From Leishmania mexicana MHOM/GT/2001/U1103 (lineage: Eukaryota > Euglenozoa > Kinetoplastea > Trypanosomatida > Trypanosomatidae), in NCBI RefSeq assembly GCF_000234665.1, contig NC_018312.1:1111791-1175790 (forward strand): a stretch of 64,000 nt of DNA, written 5' to 3'. Positions 20,642 to 30,576 of this stretch are shown piece by piece. Position 1 is the first letter of the stretch. Every line of letters begins with the position of its first letter. The position numbers were made by a program, and so were the translations under genes. The notes below the pieces were generated by a model that saw only the letters and a list, made by a program, of their open reading frames with translations, had not been told where the DNA came from and ran no database searches.

Positions 20642-22252
20642 ATGTCGGACCCCTGCGAGTTCAAGAATCAGGTCACCGGCGAGGTGGCTATCCCGTCTCG
20701 ATGGAAGAAGGAAACTACACACGAAGACACCGCGACACAGACGTCTAAGCTGAAGGTCAAAAGCCACGAATCGCAGACGAACGTCAGCTGTTTTCAGGCG
20801 TCCGACCAACTAGACAAGGGCGTCGGTACGGAGCGGCGGCCATTTCAGGCTTCCCTGGAGGGACTGCAGTACGTGTACAACGAGGTTCCTCACGATAAGG
20901 CGAAGCTCTCCACCTTTCTGGAGGAGTCCATGAGCCAGTTACTGGCGGTTCTGCACCGCAATGCCACGAGCAGCATCTTCGACCACTACTCCCCTTCCTG
21001 GTCGCGCAAGAACACCGAACTTTCTGTTCTCTATACGCTCACGTCGCCCGCTGTCAAAGACGACAACTTGGAGGCGCTGGGGGTGACGTGGAACACTCAT
21101 GGTAATATCGTGGCTGCGGCCTACGGCCTCATGGAGACCTCGGGCTGGTGCTACAAGAAGGGCTACGTGTGCGTGTGGAACCTGGCGCGGCCGGACCTGA
21201 GGGAGAGTCGTCCGCATAACACCCTGGAGACGGAGACCGGCGCCACCTCCATCGCCTTCCACCCCACAGACCCGTGCCTGCTGGCCGTTGGCACCTACAG
21301 TGGTGAGGTTGTCGTGTTCCCAAACGTGACAGAGAACTTTCCAGGAAAGTACTCCTCGTCGGCATCGGAGGTTGCCCACACGGAGCCAGTTACGGTGCTG
21401 CAGTGGGTGAAGAACCCACAGGAGTCCCGGCATCATCATCAGTATGTTTTGTGCTCAGCGAGCCAGAGTGGACTCATCATCCACTGGAGTCCGGCGAACA
21501 AGCTGGCCAAGCCGATCGCCGCGTACAGCGTGCGGAGCCGCCGCCACCTCTCTGTCGGCATTACAGCACTCACCTATGGCGGTGTACAAACTCATCGCGG
21601 CAGTTACCTCCCCGCGTTGGACGGAGTCCTTCTCGTGGGTCTGGAGAACGGTGAGGTGGGCCGCGGCCGCACATGGCCACTGCCGATCGAGACGAACTCC
21701 CAGGCGCCACCGACAATCATCCCTCTCGAACTGGACTGGCTGGAGAGCCACTGTGGCCCACTGCAGTCGCTCAGCGCATCACCCTTCTTCCGACACCTGT
21801 TCTTGACCACTTCCTCGGACTGCAGCGCGCGACTGTACTCGGACCTCGAGCGCTCTCCGCTCCTCACCCTCGAGTCGTCGGAGGAGACGAAGGGCTATCT
21901 GTACGACGGCCGATTCAGCCCGTTCCGGCCCTCAGTCGTGGCAGTGGTCTCACGTAGGTCACTTTTGCGCGTGTACGATCTTGAGAGGGACCAGTTCAAG
22001 CCGGCGTACACGGCGGCAGTCTCGGCTGACGGAGCAGGAGTACTATCCGTGGCCTTCAACTTCACCGCAGCCGAGTGGCTGGCCACTGGCGATGCGCGCG
22101 GCGTCGTACAAGTTTGGCGCCTACCCACAGAACTGTCACAGATCACCGAGCTCGAGCGTGCAGCTCTTCGCGCTAGCCAGCCCACCTGCGACGGCACGAA
22201 GGAGGTGCAGGACTCGACCGCTATCCTAGACTTGTTCGGGTCTCGTGTGTAG
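20642..22252 (+). CDS. Cytoplasmic dynein-2 intermediate chain, WDR34/DYNC2I2-like
   Basis: The 536-residue product starts at the first in-frame ATG. The N-terminal ~140 residues are polar and non-repetitive. Then come WD-type beta-propeller blades, for example ALGVTWNTHGNIVAAAYG at about 145-162, followed by SGWCYKKGYVCVWNLARP, which matches the first blades of WDR34/FAP133. GATSIAFHPTDPCLLAVGTY and the last blade ending in GVVQVWRL complete the propeller. Dynein-2 drives retrograde intraflagellar transport; its intermediate chain joins light chains to the heavy chain. The next gene is IFT27, another transport component, so the two are functionally related neighbours. Confidence is high for a dynein intermediate chain and good for the WDR34 branch over WDR60. 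Confidence 0.82.
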   Translation: MSDPCEFKNQVTGEVAIPSRWKKETTHEDTATQTSKLKVKSHESQTNVSCFQASDQLDKGVGTERRPFQASLEGLQYVYNEVPHDKAKLSTFLEESMSQLLAVLHRNATSSIFDHYSPSWSRKNTELSVLYTLTSPAVKDDNLEALGVTWNTHGNIVAAAYGLMETSGWCYKKGYVCVWNLARPDLRESRPHNTLETETGATSIAFHPTDPCLLAVGTYSGEVVVFPNVTENFPGKYSSSASEVAHTEPVTVLQWVKNPQESRHHHQYVLCSASQSGLIIHWSPANKLAKPIAAYSVRSRRHLSVGITALTYGGVQTHRGSYLPALDGVLLVGLENGEVGRGRTWPLPIETNSQAPPTIIPLELDWLESHCGPLQSLSASPFFRHLFLTTSSDCSARLYSDLERSPLLTLESSEETKGYLYDGRFSPFRPSVVAVVSRRSLLRVYDLERDQFKPAYTAAVSADGAGVLSVAFNFTAAEWLATGDARGVVQVWRLPTELSQITELERAALRASQPTCDGTKEVQDSTAILDLFGSRV

Positions 22253-24159
22253 ATGTATGTCAGCGCCGTTGCACTTGTTCGTTTGACGGCCTCTTTTTCT
22301 TTTTCTTCCTTTAGCTCTTTCTTGTGAAGTCCCCGCCAGCGCCTTTGCCCTCCCCTGTGCCCCCTTAGAAGGTCAAGACGAGAGCTCTCAGTGCGCTGGC
22401 ACATGTCTCTCCGCGGGCCCCTTCGCCTTGACACACCCACACCTGCGAGAGGCGCGCGGGTTCAGAGGAAGTCGGAGTGCACTTGCTGCCACAGACTCAT
22501 AGCAGCGTCCCGCCTGTCGCGGCGCATGCCGGCAAGCCATCGAGACACGCCTCCCCCCCCCCCACACACACACGTTCACGGCACACACGGAAATGTACGA
22601 TAAAAATAGTGAGTCCCTTCCCCAGGCAGCAGCGTCGTTCTGAAGCAGGCCCGAGGATGCAGGAGTGCGAGCACTGTGCGCAGGTGCTGCCATGCACAGC
22701 TGATACGGTGCTTCACACCCAGACAAAGCATCCAGAGGTTGGAGGAGCACGAGTGAGGGAAGGAAAAAACGCCAAGAAATCCGCGCCAATCAACGCCACA
22801 GTGCATTTGTGCGAAGCGTGCAGCCCTTCCTGCACCTCACCGGGTGGGCTCATGAGGCCAAGATACCGGAAGCATCACATGAGAACCCCGAGTTGCACCA
22901 TCGGGCCCTCCAGACTGCGCTGGAGTCCCCACAAAAGGTTATGGGATGCCTCGGGGCACAGGGTCTCCGGAGGCCCCGACCTGGAGGTGACCAACCTCCT
23001 CCCTGTGTTCATCTGACACACGCCTAGGCCACTGCCTGCTACCCACACGACTGACGTCACTGCGTGTACCCGCGAGCACAAGCCTGAACGCGGCCCGCCT
23101 GGACCGAGGCATGGAGTCCACCCGGGTTTCCGTCTGGCGCCGATCGCGCCGCACGCACGCGAGGAAGGGACGAGCACGGACAGGGTGAGCCGGTAAGGTG
23201 TATGGCCCGGTTCCGCGGCAGGACGGTTTGTCCTAGACGACGCGGATGTAGCTGCAGTGCCACAAGGGGTACGTGCGCTGTGTTTGTGTGTGCGTCTGCT
23301 TCCTGGCCTGTTCGTGGACCAAGTATACTGAGGGGAACTTCTTGTGAAGTTCTCGGCCATTGTGCTGGGGTGTGGCAGTGCGTCTCGCTGGCTCTCACGC
23401 TCTTACAATCAAGGCTTCATGGAGAGTGTCATGGAGCTAACCTGTTTGCGTGCATGTCGTCGGATAGAAAATTGCGCACGCAAACTGCGCCACCACACAA
23501 GACGAGGCATCGCGGGGGGTGGCAGTCATGCTCGACTCCCGTTTATCCATTGTTCTCTGTTGTCAGCTCACGTGCTGGGCAACTAGTACACACAAGCATA
23601 AGAGTGTGAGTGCAGGATGCCCTTACAGCTTTCCTCTTCTTCGCCGATCCTTCCCGATCTTCCCTCAAGCTCGATCACCTCTGCGTGTGCATGTGTGCAC
23701 GGCGCCATAGCTCTTCTTGACGGTAGCGAACCGCACCGGGCGCAGTTGCAACGCCTGTATGGGCCTTTCCTCACCATTTACTCTCTTCACTCATCTCTTA
23801 CGCTCTCGTCGTGCATCGGTGGTGTCAACACTATTCGTCTGTTCCTCGGCGTGTTGGGGCGGGGGCGGGGGCTGCTGCGAGGGACGTCACGGCCTACTGT
23901 GACGTGAACCGCGAGCCTTGCAAGGAGAAAGAAGCTCAACCTCTTCGCTGACGTGTTTGCCTTGTCGCCTCGCTTTGCAGCTCTTTTTGGTGTCTTTTGT
24001 TTCCGGGCTCTTCATCTGAGCGGCGTCCTCGTAAACCCTCACGTACACCCGTCCTTCTGCGCGTAGTTTGTACGTGTTCGCCACGCCTGTGGCAGCCTCC
24101 GTAGACCTTCTTCAAATAGACGCGCACCCTTCTTCGCCCCTCCGCGCAAGTTGGCTCAC
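22253..24159. other. Intergenic spacer with GC-rich core
   Basis: About 1.9 kb. The first part holds a C-run followed by CA repeats (22550-22575). The middle, 22890-23240, is GC-rich and unlike a normal UTR (listed separately). The rest has C/T tracts, for example 23630-23680, and G-rich runs near 23860. No conserved coding sequence is visible in the several short frames. Confidence 0.5.
22890..23240. repeat. Possible degenerate SIDER-like retroposon remnant
   Basis: This GC-rich block contains phrases such as CCTCCCTGTGTTCATCTGAC and ACACGCCTAGGCCACTGCCT that I associate with Leishmania intergenic SIDER sequence. The recollection is imprecise, no second copy lies in the window, and it does not match the 480-bp repeat. 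A low-confidence call. Confidence 0.3.
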
Positions 24160-24720
24160 ATGGTGCTCTTGCGCCTCCGCGTCGCCGTGGTCGGTGAGCC
24201 GACCTCCGGCAAAACTGCATTCGTTCAGATGGTGCATAGCAACGGTACGGTATTCCCCAAAAACTATCTCATGACAATGGGTTGCGACTTTGTCATAAAA
24301 GAGTTTGCGCTGGACGAGGACAGCACGGTCGAGGTGTCGCTCCTGGACGTGGCGGGGCAGCGGCTGTATGATCGCATGACATCTCACTATCTAGAGAACG
24401 TGTCTGCCTTTATTCTCGTGTACGATGTGTCGAACAAGGCAACGTTCGAGTCATGTCGGAAGTGGGTGGCCAAGGCGCGGACTGCGAAGAAGGACATGAT
24501 CGGCTTCCTTGTGGCGAACAAGATGGACCTCGCTGACAAGGCCGAGGTCACGGATAATCAAGCGGAGGTTTTTGCACGCGCTAATCAACTTACCTTTTTC
24601 AAGTGCTCTGCACTGCGCGGCACGGGCACGGTAGAGCCCGTGGAGAGGCTCTCGCGCATGTTCCTGGAGGAGTATCAGAAGAGACTGGCTCAGCTGTCAC
24701 AGCTCAGCGCATGTAAGTGA
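24160..24720 (+). CDS. IFT27: IFT27 (RABL4-like small GTPase of IFT-B)
   Basis: The product is a 186-residue Ras-superfamily GTPase. The P-loop GEPTSGKT is at residues 12-19, the switch-II region DVAGQRLYD at about 63-71, the guanine-specificity motif NKMDL at about 120, and a G5-like KCSALRG near 150. It has no C-terminal prenylation cysteine motif, as expected for IFT27, unlike most Rabs. IFT27 pairs with IFT25 in the IFT-B complex and is needed for flagellum assembly in trypanosomes. DVAGQ, FESCRKWVAKAR and the overall size favour IFT27 over other RABL proteins. The start is the ATG at 24160; the frame extends three codons upstream only to a TTG. Confidence 0.85.
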   Translation: MVLLRLRVAVVGEPTSGKTAFVQMVHSNGTVFPKNYLMTMGCDFVIKEFALDEDSTVEVSLLDVAGQRLYDRMTSHYLENVSAFILVYDVSNKATFESCRKWVAKARTAKKDMIGFLVANKMDLADKAEVTDNQAEVFARANQLTFFKCSALRGTGTVEPVERLSRMFLEEYQKRLAQLSQLSACK

Positions 24721-25339
24721 CAGGGCGGGCACCAGCTTCAGGGCATTGTCATGCGCACACCCACCGCATCGAGCATTGTTTTTCGAATGCGATGTGAATT
24801 GGCCGGGTCGACAAGAGAAAGGTTTGTGCGGTGGCCAGCTCTGCGGCGAGAGCCTACCGCGCATCTAGAGTCCCGCTTCTCGTCGAGGCCTTCTCTTGCA
24901 GGCATCCGTCTCTCTCCTTCCTCGTTGTGTGTGAGGAGGTCGATGTGGAATACTGTAGACCGTTGAACACTACCCTCGAAGGGTGGAGAGAAGAAACAGC
25001 GCACCCATTATGAATGATGGCCGTTGCCCTCAAGGCCCTACGCGAGGCACTCCATCGCGGTGCGGGGCATATGCCGTGCGGAGGAGTGCACGTCTCTCTC
25101 ACTCCCCGTGCCTCTGTGCCCGACAGGTGTAGCTCCTCCTTTTTTTTTCTTGTGGCGATGTGTCTTGCTGCCAAGAAAAAGTGAAGACAGTCACCAAAAG
25201 CTTCCGCCCGCGGCACCCCGCTGGACGAGTTTCTACCTTTCCATCGCTCCCCCTTGGCTTTCGTTGCCGTACTCGTCTCTTGCTTTCCCCTCACCTTCAC
25301 AGACGTGAACTGTGCACCCTGCAGACAGGCGCGCATCGC
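24721..25339. other. Intergenic spacer
   Basis: About 620 bases with a T-run at 25138-25152 and a C/T-rich stretch at 25225-25300 before the next ATG. No gene is seen. Confidence 0.6.
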
Positions 25340-25714
25340 ATGAGTTACAGCCCTTTCCTGACTGCCCTCTACAAGGATGTGCAGAGCCGGCTGCCTCTGT
25401 GGACCACTCAGTACGTGAAACCCGTTTCCAATGGGACCTTCGCCGTTTCGAGCACGTGGACCGACGACAGCGGCGCTCAACTGCAGCGTCTCTTCATCGC
25501 TGTCGAGGCAAGCGACACCAACTACATCAGCGAGGCAGTATTGACGGAGTGGATAGCGCTCGTGGAAGCGTGGCAAACGGCACACAAGGAAGATGAGGTA
25601 AGCTGCTTTGTCGGCTTTGTGGACCTGGCCGGAACGGTGTCCTACTACAGGTGTGAGACTGCTGTGGCTGGTGCGTTGCGAAGGGAACCCGACGACCACT
25701 TGACTTGTCGTTGA
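25340..25714 (+). CDS. Small protein, TSEN15-like tRNA-splicing endonuclease subunit (tentative)
   Basis: The product has 124 residues from the first ATG (MSYSPFLTALYKDVQ). The shape fits the small endonuclease fold of TSEN15: an N-terminal helix, a central strand with RLFIAVEASDT, a helix LTEWIALVEAWQ, and a C-terminal strand GFVDLAGTVSYYRC, which resembles the IVD.DST(V)VYY end of Sen15 proteins. If correct, it would be a structural, non-catalytic subunit of the heterotetramer that removes tRNA introns. There is no signal peptide or membrane span. The similarity is short and remembered, so this remains tentative; the coding call itself is stronger. Confidence 0.5.
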   Translation: MSYSPFLTALYKDVQSRLPLWTTQYVKPVSNGTFAVSSTWTDDSGAQLQRLFIAVEASDTNYISEAVLTEWIALVEAWQTAHKEDEVSCFVGFVDLAGTVSYYRCETAVAGALRREPDDHLTCR

Positions 25715-26439
25715 GGTGGCTGCTTCTCCGAAAGGACTCTGCTGCGCGGCAGCCGTGGAGGATAAGGAAAAAACGCCCCATTGTAGAAGCACCGACAGAC
25801 GTGCAGTAGGCACGCGCAACGTCAAGGTGAAAGCACAACGCAAGAGAGCGGTCGTGCAAAGTCTTCTCCCATTTTTTCTGCCATTCACCTCTTCCTCAGC
25901 ATCCGCTGCATCGCCTCCTGCGCGCAGCGGAGGGTCGTGGCGGTGTTGGCCGTATGTGCTGAATCCCTCGCGCTCTAATCGCACGACTCTGTCGCTTAGG
26001 GTTTCGAATCGGGCCCATTCATCTCTGGCGCGCAGCCTCCTCCCCCCTACTCCTTCCGTTCACTGTCTCCTTCCTTTTATATGTCGCTCTTGCGTGAACA
26101 CGTGTTTCCATCAACGCTCGCGGGGGACGGCACGCAATCTGCGCGATGACCCCCTGCTGTCACTGCCATCTGTTCCCTGGGGCGTAAGAAAAAGGAAGAA
26201 GAGCGCCTCTTCGGGAAACGTGCAAGTTGGACGTTTGACGCATTCTCCATCCCCGCCGGCATCTTTACTTTTTCTTTTAGTCGCGCCACCGCTTCACCGC
26301 TCTCCGTCCTTCCTTATACGCCCTTCCACAACTCCGCGGGCAGCCACGGCTGTCCCTGCCACAAGAGGCACACACGTACACCTCCGTGCTTGGTTAGCAT
26401 CGGCGCTTCCTACACTTCCGTCCGCCACTGCCATTCCTT
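25715..26439. other. Intergenic spacer
   Basis: About 725 bases with several C/T-rich tracts (25860-25920, 26035-26080, 26240-26320) that could direct trans-splicing of the Qa-SNARE gene. The frames crossing it are low-complexity. Confidence 0.55.
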
Positions 26440-27204
26440 ATGCACGAAATGGGGGACCCCAGCTGGCGCCGGGCCTGCGACCTGCTCGCCAAGCATCTGC
26501 AGTCGCTGGGGCAGAAGATAACGGCGATACGCCGCATCACCAATCGGCGCAGCTCCGTCGAGGAGATCAAGAAGGAGCGTGAGGAGGTGAAGCGCATCAC
26601 ACATGACGCCAACGCTACCGATGTGCAGGACATCCGCAAGATCGTAAAGTCGTTTGAGCGCTTCATCTTACTGGACAAGAGCCTTACCGACGAGGGTAAA
26701 AAGCTTGCCAAAGACGCTGAGATGATTCTCAAGGACTACGAGAGGACCTGCAACGACTTCTACCGTAAGTGTATGCACGGCGAGTCGGCAAGGGGCACTC
26801 AAACCAACCGCGCGCTTCGGGCATTCCGTGAGGCAAGCGAGGATGACGACGAAAATGAAAGGCAGTCGCTGTTGAGAACGGAGTCCCCGCAACGGGTGCA
26901 GTTTGAGCGGGACATGTACGAGGAGCTCATGCTAGAGCGCCAGCGCGAGACAGGCGAGATCGCGGAGAACGTGCGCGACATCCACGAAATTTTTCAGCAC
27001 ATCAACGGAATGGTCAACGAGCAAGGGGAGCAGCTCGACATTGTGGAGAATAACCTCTCCACCGCAGAGCGCGCCACTCGCAACGCCTCGCAGCACCTAC
27101 GCCGCGCGCAGCAGTATCAAACAACATCCTCCCGGAACAAGATGCTCTTCATATGCATGATGATCATGCTTGCCATCGTTAGCATCGGTCTGCTCATGAA
27201 CTGA
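26440..27204 (+). CDS. Qa-SNARE (syntaxin, endosomal Stx7/Pep12-like)
   Basis: The product has 254 residues. An N-terminal three-helix-like region (about 10-115) precedes a Qa-type SNARE motif at about 172-224. There IFQHINGMVNEQGEQLDIVE aligns with the syntaxin signature IFxDLxxMVxEQGExxDxIE, whose Gln in EQGE is the central layer. A single C-terminal membrane anchor (MLFICMMIMLAIVSIGLLMN) ends the protein with almost no luminal tail. Qa-SNAREs drive membrane fusion with Qb, Qc and R partners; a VAMP7-like R-SNARE lies at 54.8 kb. The general N-terminal pattern suggests an endosomal syntaxin, but the subclass is uncertain. A second ATG at codon 4 is an equally possible start. Confidence 0.88.
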   Translation: MHEMGDPSWRRACDLLAKHLQSLGQKITAIRRITNRRSSVEEIKKEREEVKRITHDANATDVQDIRKIVKSFERFILLDKSLTDEGKKLAKDAEMILKDYERTCNDFYRKCMHGESARGTQTNRALRAFREASEDDDENERQSLLRTESPQRVQFERDMYEELMLERQRETGEIAENVRDIHEIFQHINGMVNEQGEQLDIVENNLSTAERATRNASQHLRRAQQYQTTSSRNKMLFICMMIMLAIVSIGLLMN

Positions 27205-27475
27205 GCCGACGAGCCACTTCCATTACCGTTGCTGCATACGCGCAGTTTCCCTCCCCTGATTTCAGATACTTGCTGTGTGTGTCTCAGCCGTTGCCTTCTT
27301 GTTTATGATGCGTTGTTGATCGCTGCCGCTGCACGATACGCCATCTCCTACCAGTGCTCGACATTTTACCACCTCTACGACCGTATGTGTCTTTGCTGCT
27401 GCTGTGGGTATATGTGTATTGGTGACCACTCTGCTTTTCCCTCTTTCAGTTTGGCCCCCCCCCCACCCACCCACT
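27205..27475. other. Intergenic spacer
   Basis: Qa-SNARE 3' side; T- and C-rich, with a C-run and CCCA repeats at 27454-27472 directly before the dispersed repeat. No gene is seen. Confidence 0.5.
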
Positions 27476-27956
27476 CCTCTGTGAGGGAGGGGTCGGCTCA
27501 GCCCGGTGTCCAGGGTCCAGTAGCCCACTTCACGTGTGGGAGAAAGCCGAGCAGCCCCTATGCTTGCCATACGCCGGACCAGCTCTGGCGGTCGCAGGGC
27601 CGAGTGCCTACGACGTGGGGAAGTCAGATGCATCGCTGCTGCTGTCGGCAGTCATGCCCTGGATGGCGCCGCGTCGGAGCGATCCGAACGTATATGTCGC
27701 CCGGCCCTCGCACACTGCCTGCTGCTGTGTGACGTCTGAGTGCCACCGTGAGGGAGATGCACGAGGTGGCGACCGGCACAGTGGGGTGGGTAGAGTTTTG
27801 TCTTCCGGCAGGGACCATGCTCTCCGAGGACTGGGTCGGCGCATTACTGTGGGGCGTGTGTGCGGCTGCCGTGCGCCGCGCGATGGGTCCTGTGGCAGGC
27901 CGATGGGTCGCGCGTCGTTTGGCCTGATGCTGTGTGGCAGAGTATGCACATGTTGG
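27476..27956 (+). repeat. Dispersed ~480-bp repeat, copy 2
   Basis: Nearly identical to copies 1 and 3 in the same orientation, lying in the spacer between the Qa-SNARE and TrpRS genes. Private differences include GACGTCTGAG (others GACGCCTGAG) and GATGGGTCCTG (others GATGGGCCCTG). The left edge reads CCTCTGTGAGGGAGG instead of CCTCCGTGGGG. The right edge ends CACATGTTGG, and unique sequence follows. Confidence 0.85.
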
Positions 27957-28506
27957 AAGAAAGTCCTTCGCATTGTGCTTATGTTCATTTGGCTTCGCTG
28001 TTGGCTCTTTATCTTGTGCTTTTTTTGGGGGGGCTGTCTTGGCGTGCGTGGTCACACGCATAAAAATTGCCTCGGACACCCTCTTCGCAGCGCACATGAA
28101 AACACGGATGGACTGCCCTTAGTGTGGGTGGTGTGAGTCTGCAGCCTGCGAGCACCCTATCCATCTCTCCTCCTTCCCTTTATTGCCGAGTGGCCATGAG
28201 TGTTTTACGGCTGGCCGTTTTACTTCACGGCTTCTTCCGCCATGCTTGCTGGTGTCCCCCCCCCCTCCTCCCCCGCTGCCTCTCTCTCCCTCTGGCATGT
28301 TCACCCTTCATATTCCTACACGTTGCCCTCACTGCCTTCTGCTTACACCAATGAAAACACGGGTTGCACTGCATCGCTGCTGCGCATCTTTCCTGGTGTT
28401 GCTCAGCTGAGATCGACTGTGGCTCCACGACCCTATCGAATTCATCGCCGCACTCCATTTTTTTTCCCAGCTGTGTTCTCCGTTGCGTGCTGCCGACTTG
28501 TTAAGG
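27957..28506. other. TrpRS upstream spacer
   Basis: It contains a T/G-run at 28019-28034, a C-run at 28257-28272 and the C/T tract used as the predicted acceptor for TrpRS. The short frames show no domain. Confidence 0.55.
28449..28470 (+). promoter_or_regulatory. Candidate spliced-leader acceptor for TrpRS
   Basis: A nine-T run followed by CCCAG ends at 28470, 36 bases before the ATG at 28507. This is a textbook trypanosomatid polypyrimidine-AG arrangement. It supports 28507 as the start, because the frame upstream offers only a TTG at 28483. Confidence 0.65.
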
Positions 28507-29697
28507 ATGGAGGACCCCGCCGCGCAGGAGGTTGTCGTGACCCCGTGGACAGTGGAGGGTGACGTGAACTATAACAAGCTCATCAAAGATTTTGGGTGCC
28601 AGGCGATCGACGAAAAGCTGCTGGAGCGACTGGAGCGGCTGGCCGGGAAGAAACCTCATCACTTTCTGCGCCGCGGCATCTTCTTTTCTCACCGTGATTT
28701 GAACCTAATCCTCGATGCGTACGAGAAGGGGCAGCCTTTCTACCTGTACACCGGCCGTGGTCCCAGCAGCGAGTCAATGCACGTTGGCCATCTGATACCT
28801 TTCATGTTCACCAAGTGGCTGCAGGACACCTTCCATGTGCCGCTGGTGATTCAGCTCACCGATGACGAAAAGTTCTTCTTCAAGGACTTCACGATGGAAG
28901 AAATCGATAAGATGACTACGGAAAACTTGAAGGACATCATTGCCTTGGGCTTTGACCCGAAGCTGACGTTTATCTTCAGGGACTTTGAGTACGTTGGACG
29001 GATGTATCGCATTGTCGCTCGCATCGAGAAGGCGTACACGGCTAGCCAGGTGCGGGGCTGCTTCGGCTTCAAGATGGAGGACAACTGCGGTCGCTGGATG
29101 TTCCCTGCCATTCAGGCAGCACCCTCCTTCTCGGCGGCGTTTCCACACATTTTTCCGGCGGAGAAGGGCAACGTCTTCTGCATGATTCCGCAGGCGATCG
29201 ACCAAGACCCATACTTCCGCCTTACGCGTGATGTGGCGCCGCGCATGGGCTATTTGAAGCCAGCCGTCATCCACTCCAAGTTCTTCCCGGGTCTTAGTGG
29301 GTCGAAGGGCAAGATGAGCTCATCCACCGGCGCTGCCGTCTTTCTGACGGACACCCCAAAGATGATCAAAGACAAGATCAACAGGCACGCCTTCAGCGGT
29401 GGTGGCGCAGATAAGAAGGAGCAACTGCTTCTTGGTGGTAACACTAACGTCGACGTACCTGTGCAGTGGCTCCGCTTTTTCCTTGAGGATGACGAGGAGT
29501 TGAAGCGCCTCCAGAAGGACTACATGCTTGGCCGCATCATGACCGGTGATGTGAAGAAAGTCCTCATCCAACAACTTACCAACATCGTGACGGCACACCA
29601 GGAAGCGCGGAAAAAGGTGACGGAGGCCGATGTGGAGCTCTTCACTGCCGTCCGCGTGATGGGACCGGCGAAGGAGGAGGCGGAGTCGAGGAGGTAA
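28507..29697 (+). CDS. Tryptophanyl-tRNA synthetase, cytosolic type
   Basis: The product is a 396-residue class Ic synthetase that charges tRNA-Trp. The opening TPWTVEGDVNYNKLIKDFG and HHFLRRGIFFSHRDLN match the eukaryotic cytosolic enzyme from its catalytic core onward. The ATP-binding HIGH motif appears as HVGH at residues 92-95 and the KMSKS loop as KMSSS at 269-273. The extra N-terminal WHEP-type domain of vertebrate TrpRS is absent, as in lower eukaryotes. There is no clear mitochondrial presequence. Trypanosomatids also have a second, mitochondrial TrpRS that reads edited tRNA; this one looks like the cytosolic form. Confidence 0.95.
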   Translation: MEDPAAQEVVVTPWTVEGDVNYNKLIKDFGCQAIDEKLLERLERLAGKKPHHFLRRGIFFSHRDLNLILDAYEKGQPFYLYTGRGPSSESMHVGHLIPFMFTKWLQDTFHVPLVIQLTDDEKFFFKDFTMEEIDKMTTENLKDIIALGFDPKLTFIFRDFEYVGRMYRIVARIEKAYTASQVRGCFGFKMEDNCGRWMFPAIQAAPSFSAAFPHIFPAEKGNVFCMIPQAIDQDPYFRLTRDVAPRMGYLKPAVIHSKFFPGLSGSKGKMSSSTGAAVFLTDTPKMIKDKINRHAFSGGGADKKEQLLLGGNTNVDVPVQWLRFFLEDDEELKRLQKDYMLGRIMTGDVKKVLIQQLTNIVTAHQEARKKVTEADVELFTAVRVMGPAKEEAESRR

Positions 29698-30384
29698 AAA
29701 TGGCAGCAGCGGCTGGTACGGAACTCTGTGCGTGTCCGCGGGGCGGAGTGAGACGCGCACACTCGACGATCCCGTGCGACTTTGGTGCCAAGCGACACGC
29801 AGGCGCACAGCTCGAGAATGAAAGGGTTAGCAACCGTCGCAGACACGTAAGCGCCCGCACTGTTGACTCTCTACACTCTGCCACGCAGTGGGATAGGCAC
29901 TTTGCGCGAGCCTTCTCCCCCTTCACAGTAGGAAGGAAGTTACCCACCCACCCCTTACCGCGCAGCTACCACGTGAAGGAATGATGTTGGCGATGGCAGC
30001 AGATATACAACTAATGAGTCTCACTATTTCCTCTTCTCTTTTGCTGGCAACGTGGCATCTCAACATGCGCGCAGGGATCTTGTTCGCGAGCTAGACAACA
30101 AAAGACAAGCTTTTTGTTAGCTGGCTCTTTCGCTGCGAACGGGAAGGGGGCACCGCATTGCTTTTTGTGTGTGTGTGTGTGCCTCGTCCCAATGCGCATG
30201 TGCAGCTCTCCCCTCCACTAAAGCGCGGAGCGACACGCGTGCGCTCTGCACGTGTGCTGCGGTTGCCAGGGAAGGGCGATCGAGAGAGCCATGAGGAGGA
30301 AAAGGGACCCTGCGTACCACCGCCGAAGCCCTCACCCCCCCCCTCCCGCGCTTTCGTCCTTTCTGTTGCAGACAACACTCATTT
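29698..30384. other. Intergenic spacer
   Basis: About 690 bases with a (GT)n stretch at 30166-30182 and a C-run near 30341. No gene is recognisable; it holds the TrpRS 3'UTR. Confidence 0.6.
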
Positions 30385-30411
30385 GTGTACTTTCTCTTCC
30401 TCTCTCGCCAG
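30385..30411 (+). promoter_or_regulatory. Candidate spliced-leader acceptor for the 30.6-kb gene
   Basis: A C/T run (TTTCTCTTCCTCTCTCGCCAG) ends in CCAG at 30411. A second C/T run follows up to about 30442, with further AGs, so the exact site is uncertain. Confidence 0.4.
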
Positions 30412-30576
30412 CTCTCCCCCGCCCCTCCCTCTCTCTCCCTCTGTGGCGATGCAACGTTGTCCTTCCACCCTGCGGCATCTTTGATCTTGCGGAACGCCTC
30501 CGTCCAGAAAACTACAGCGCTTTCTAGGGGCGGAGTTGTGCGCTCGTGTGTAGACGTTGTCATCCACGGCTTTCAA

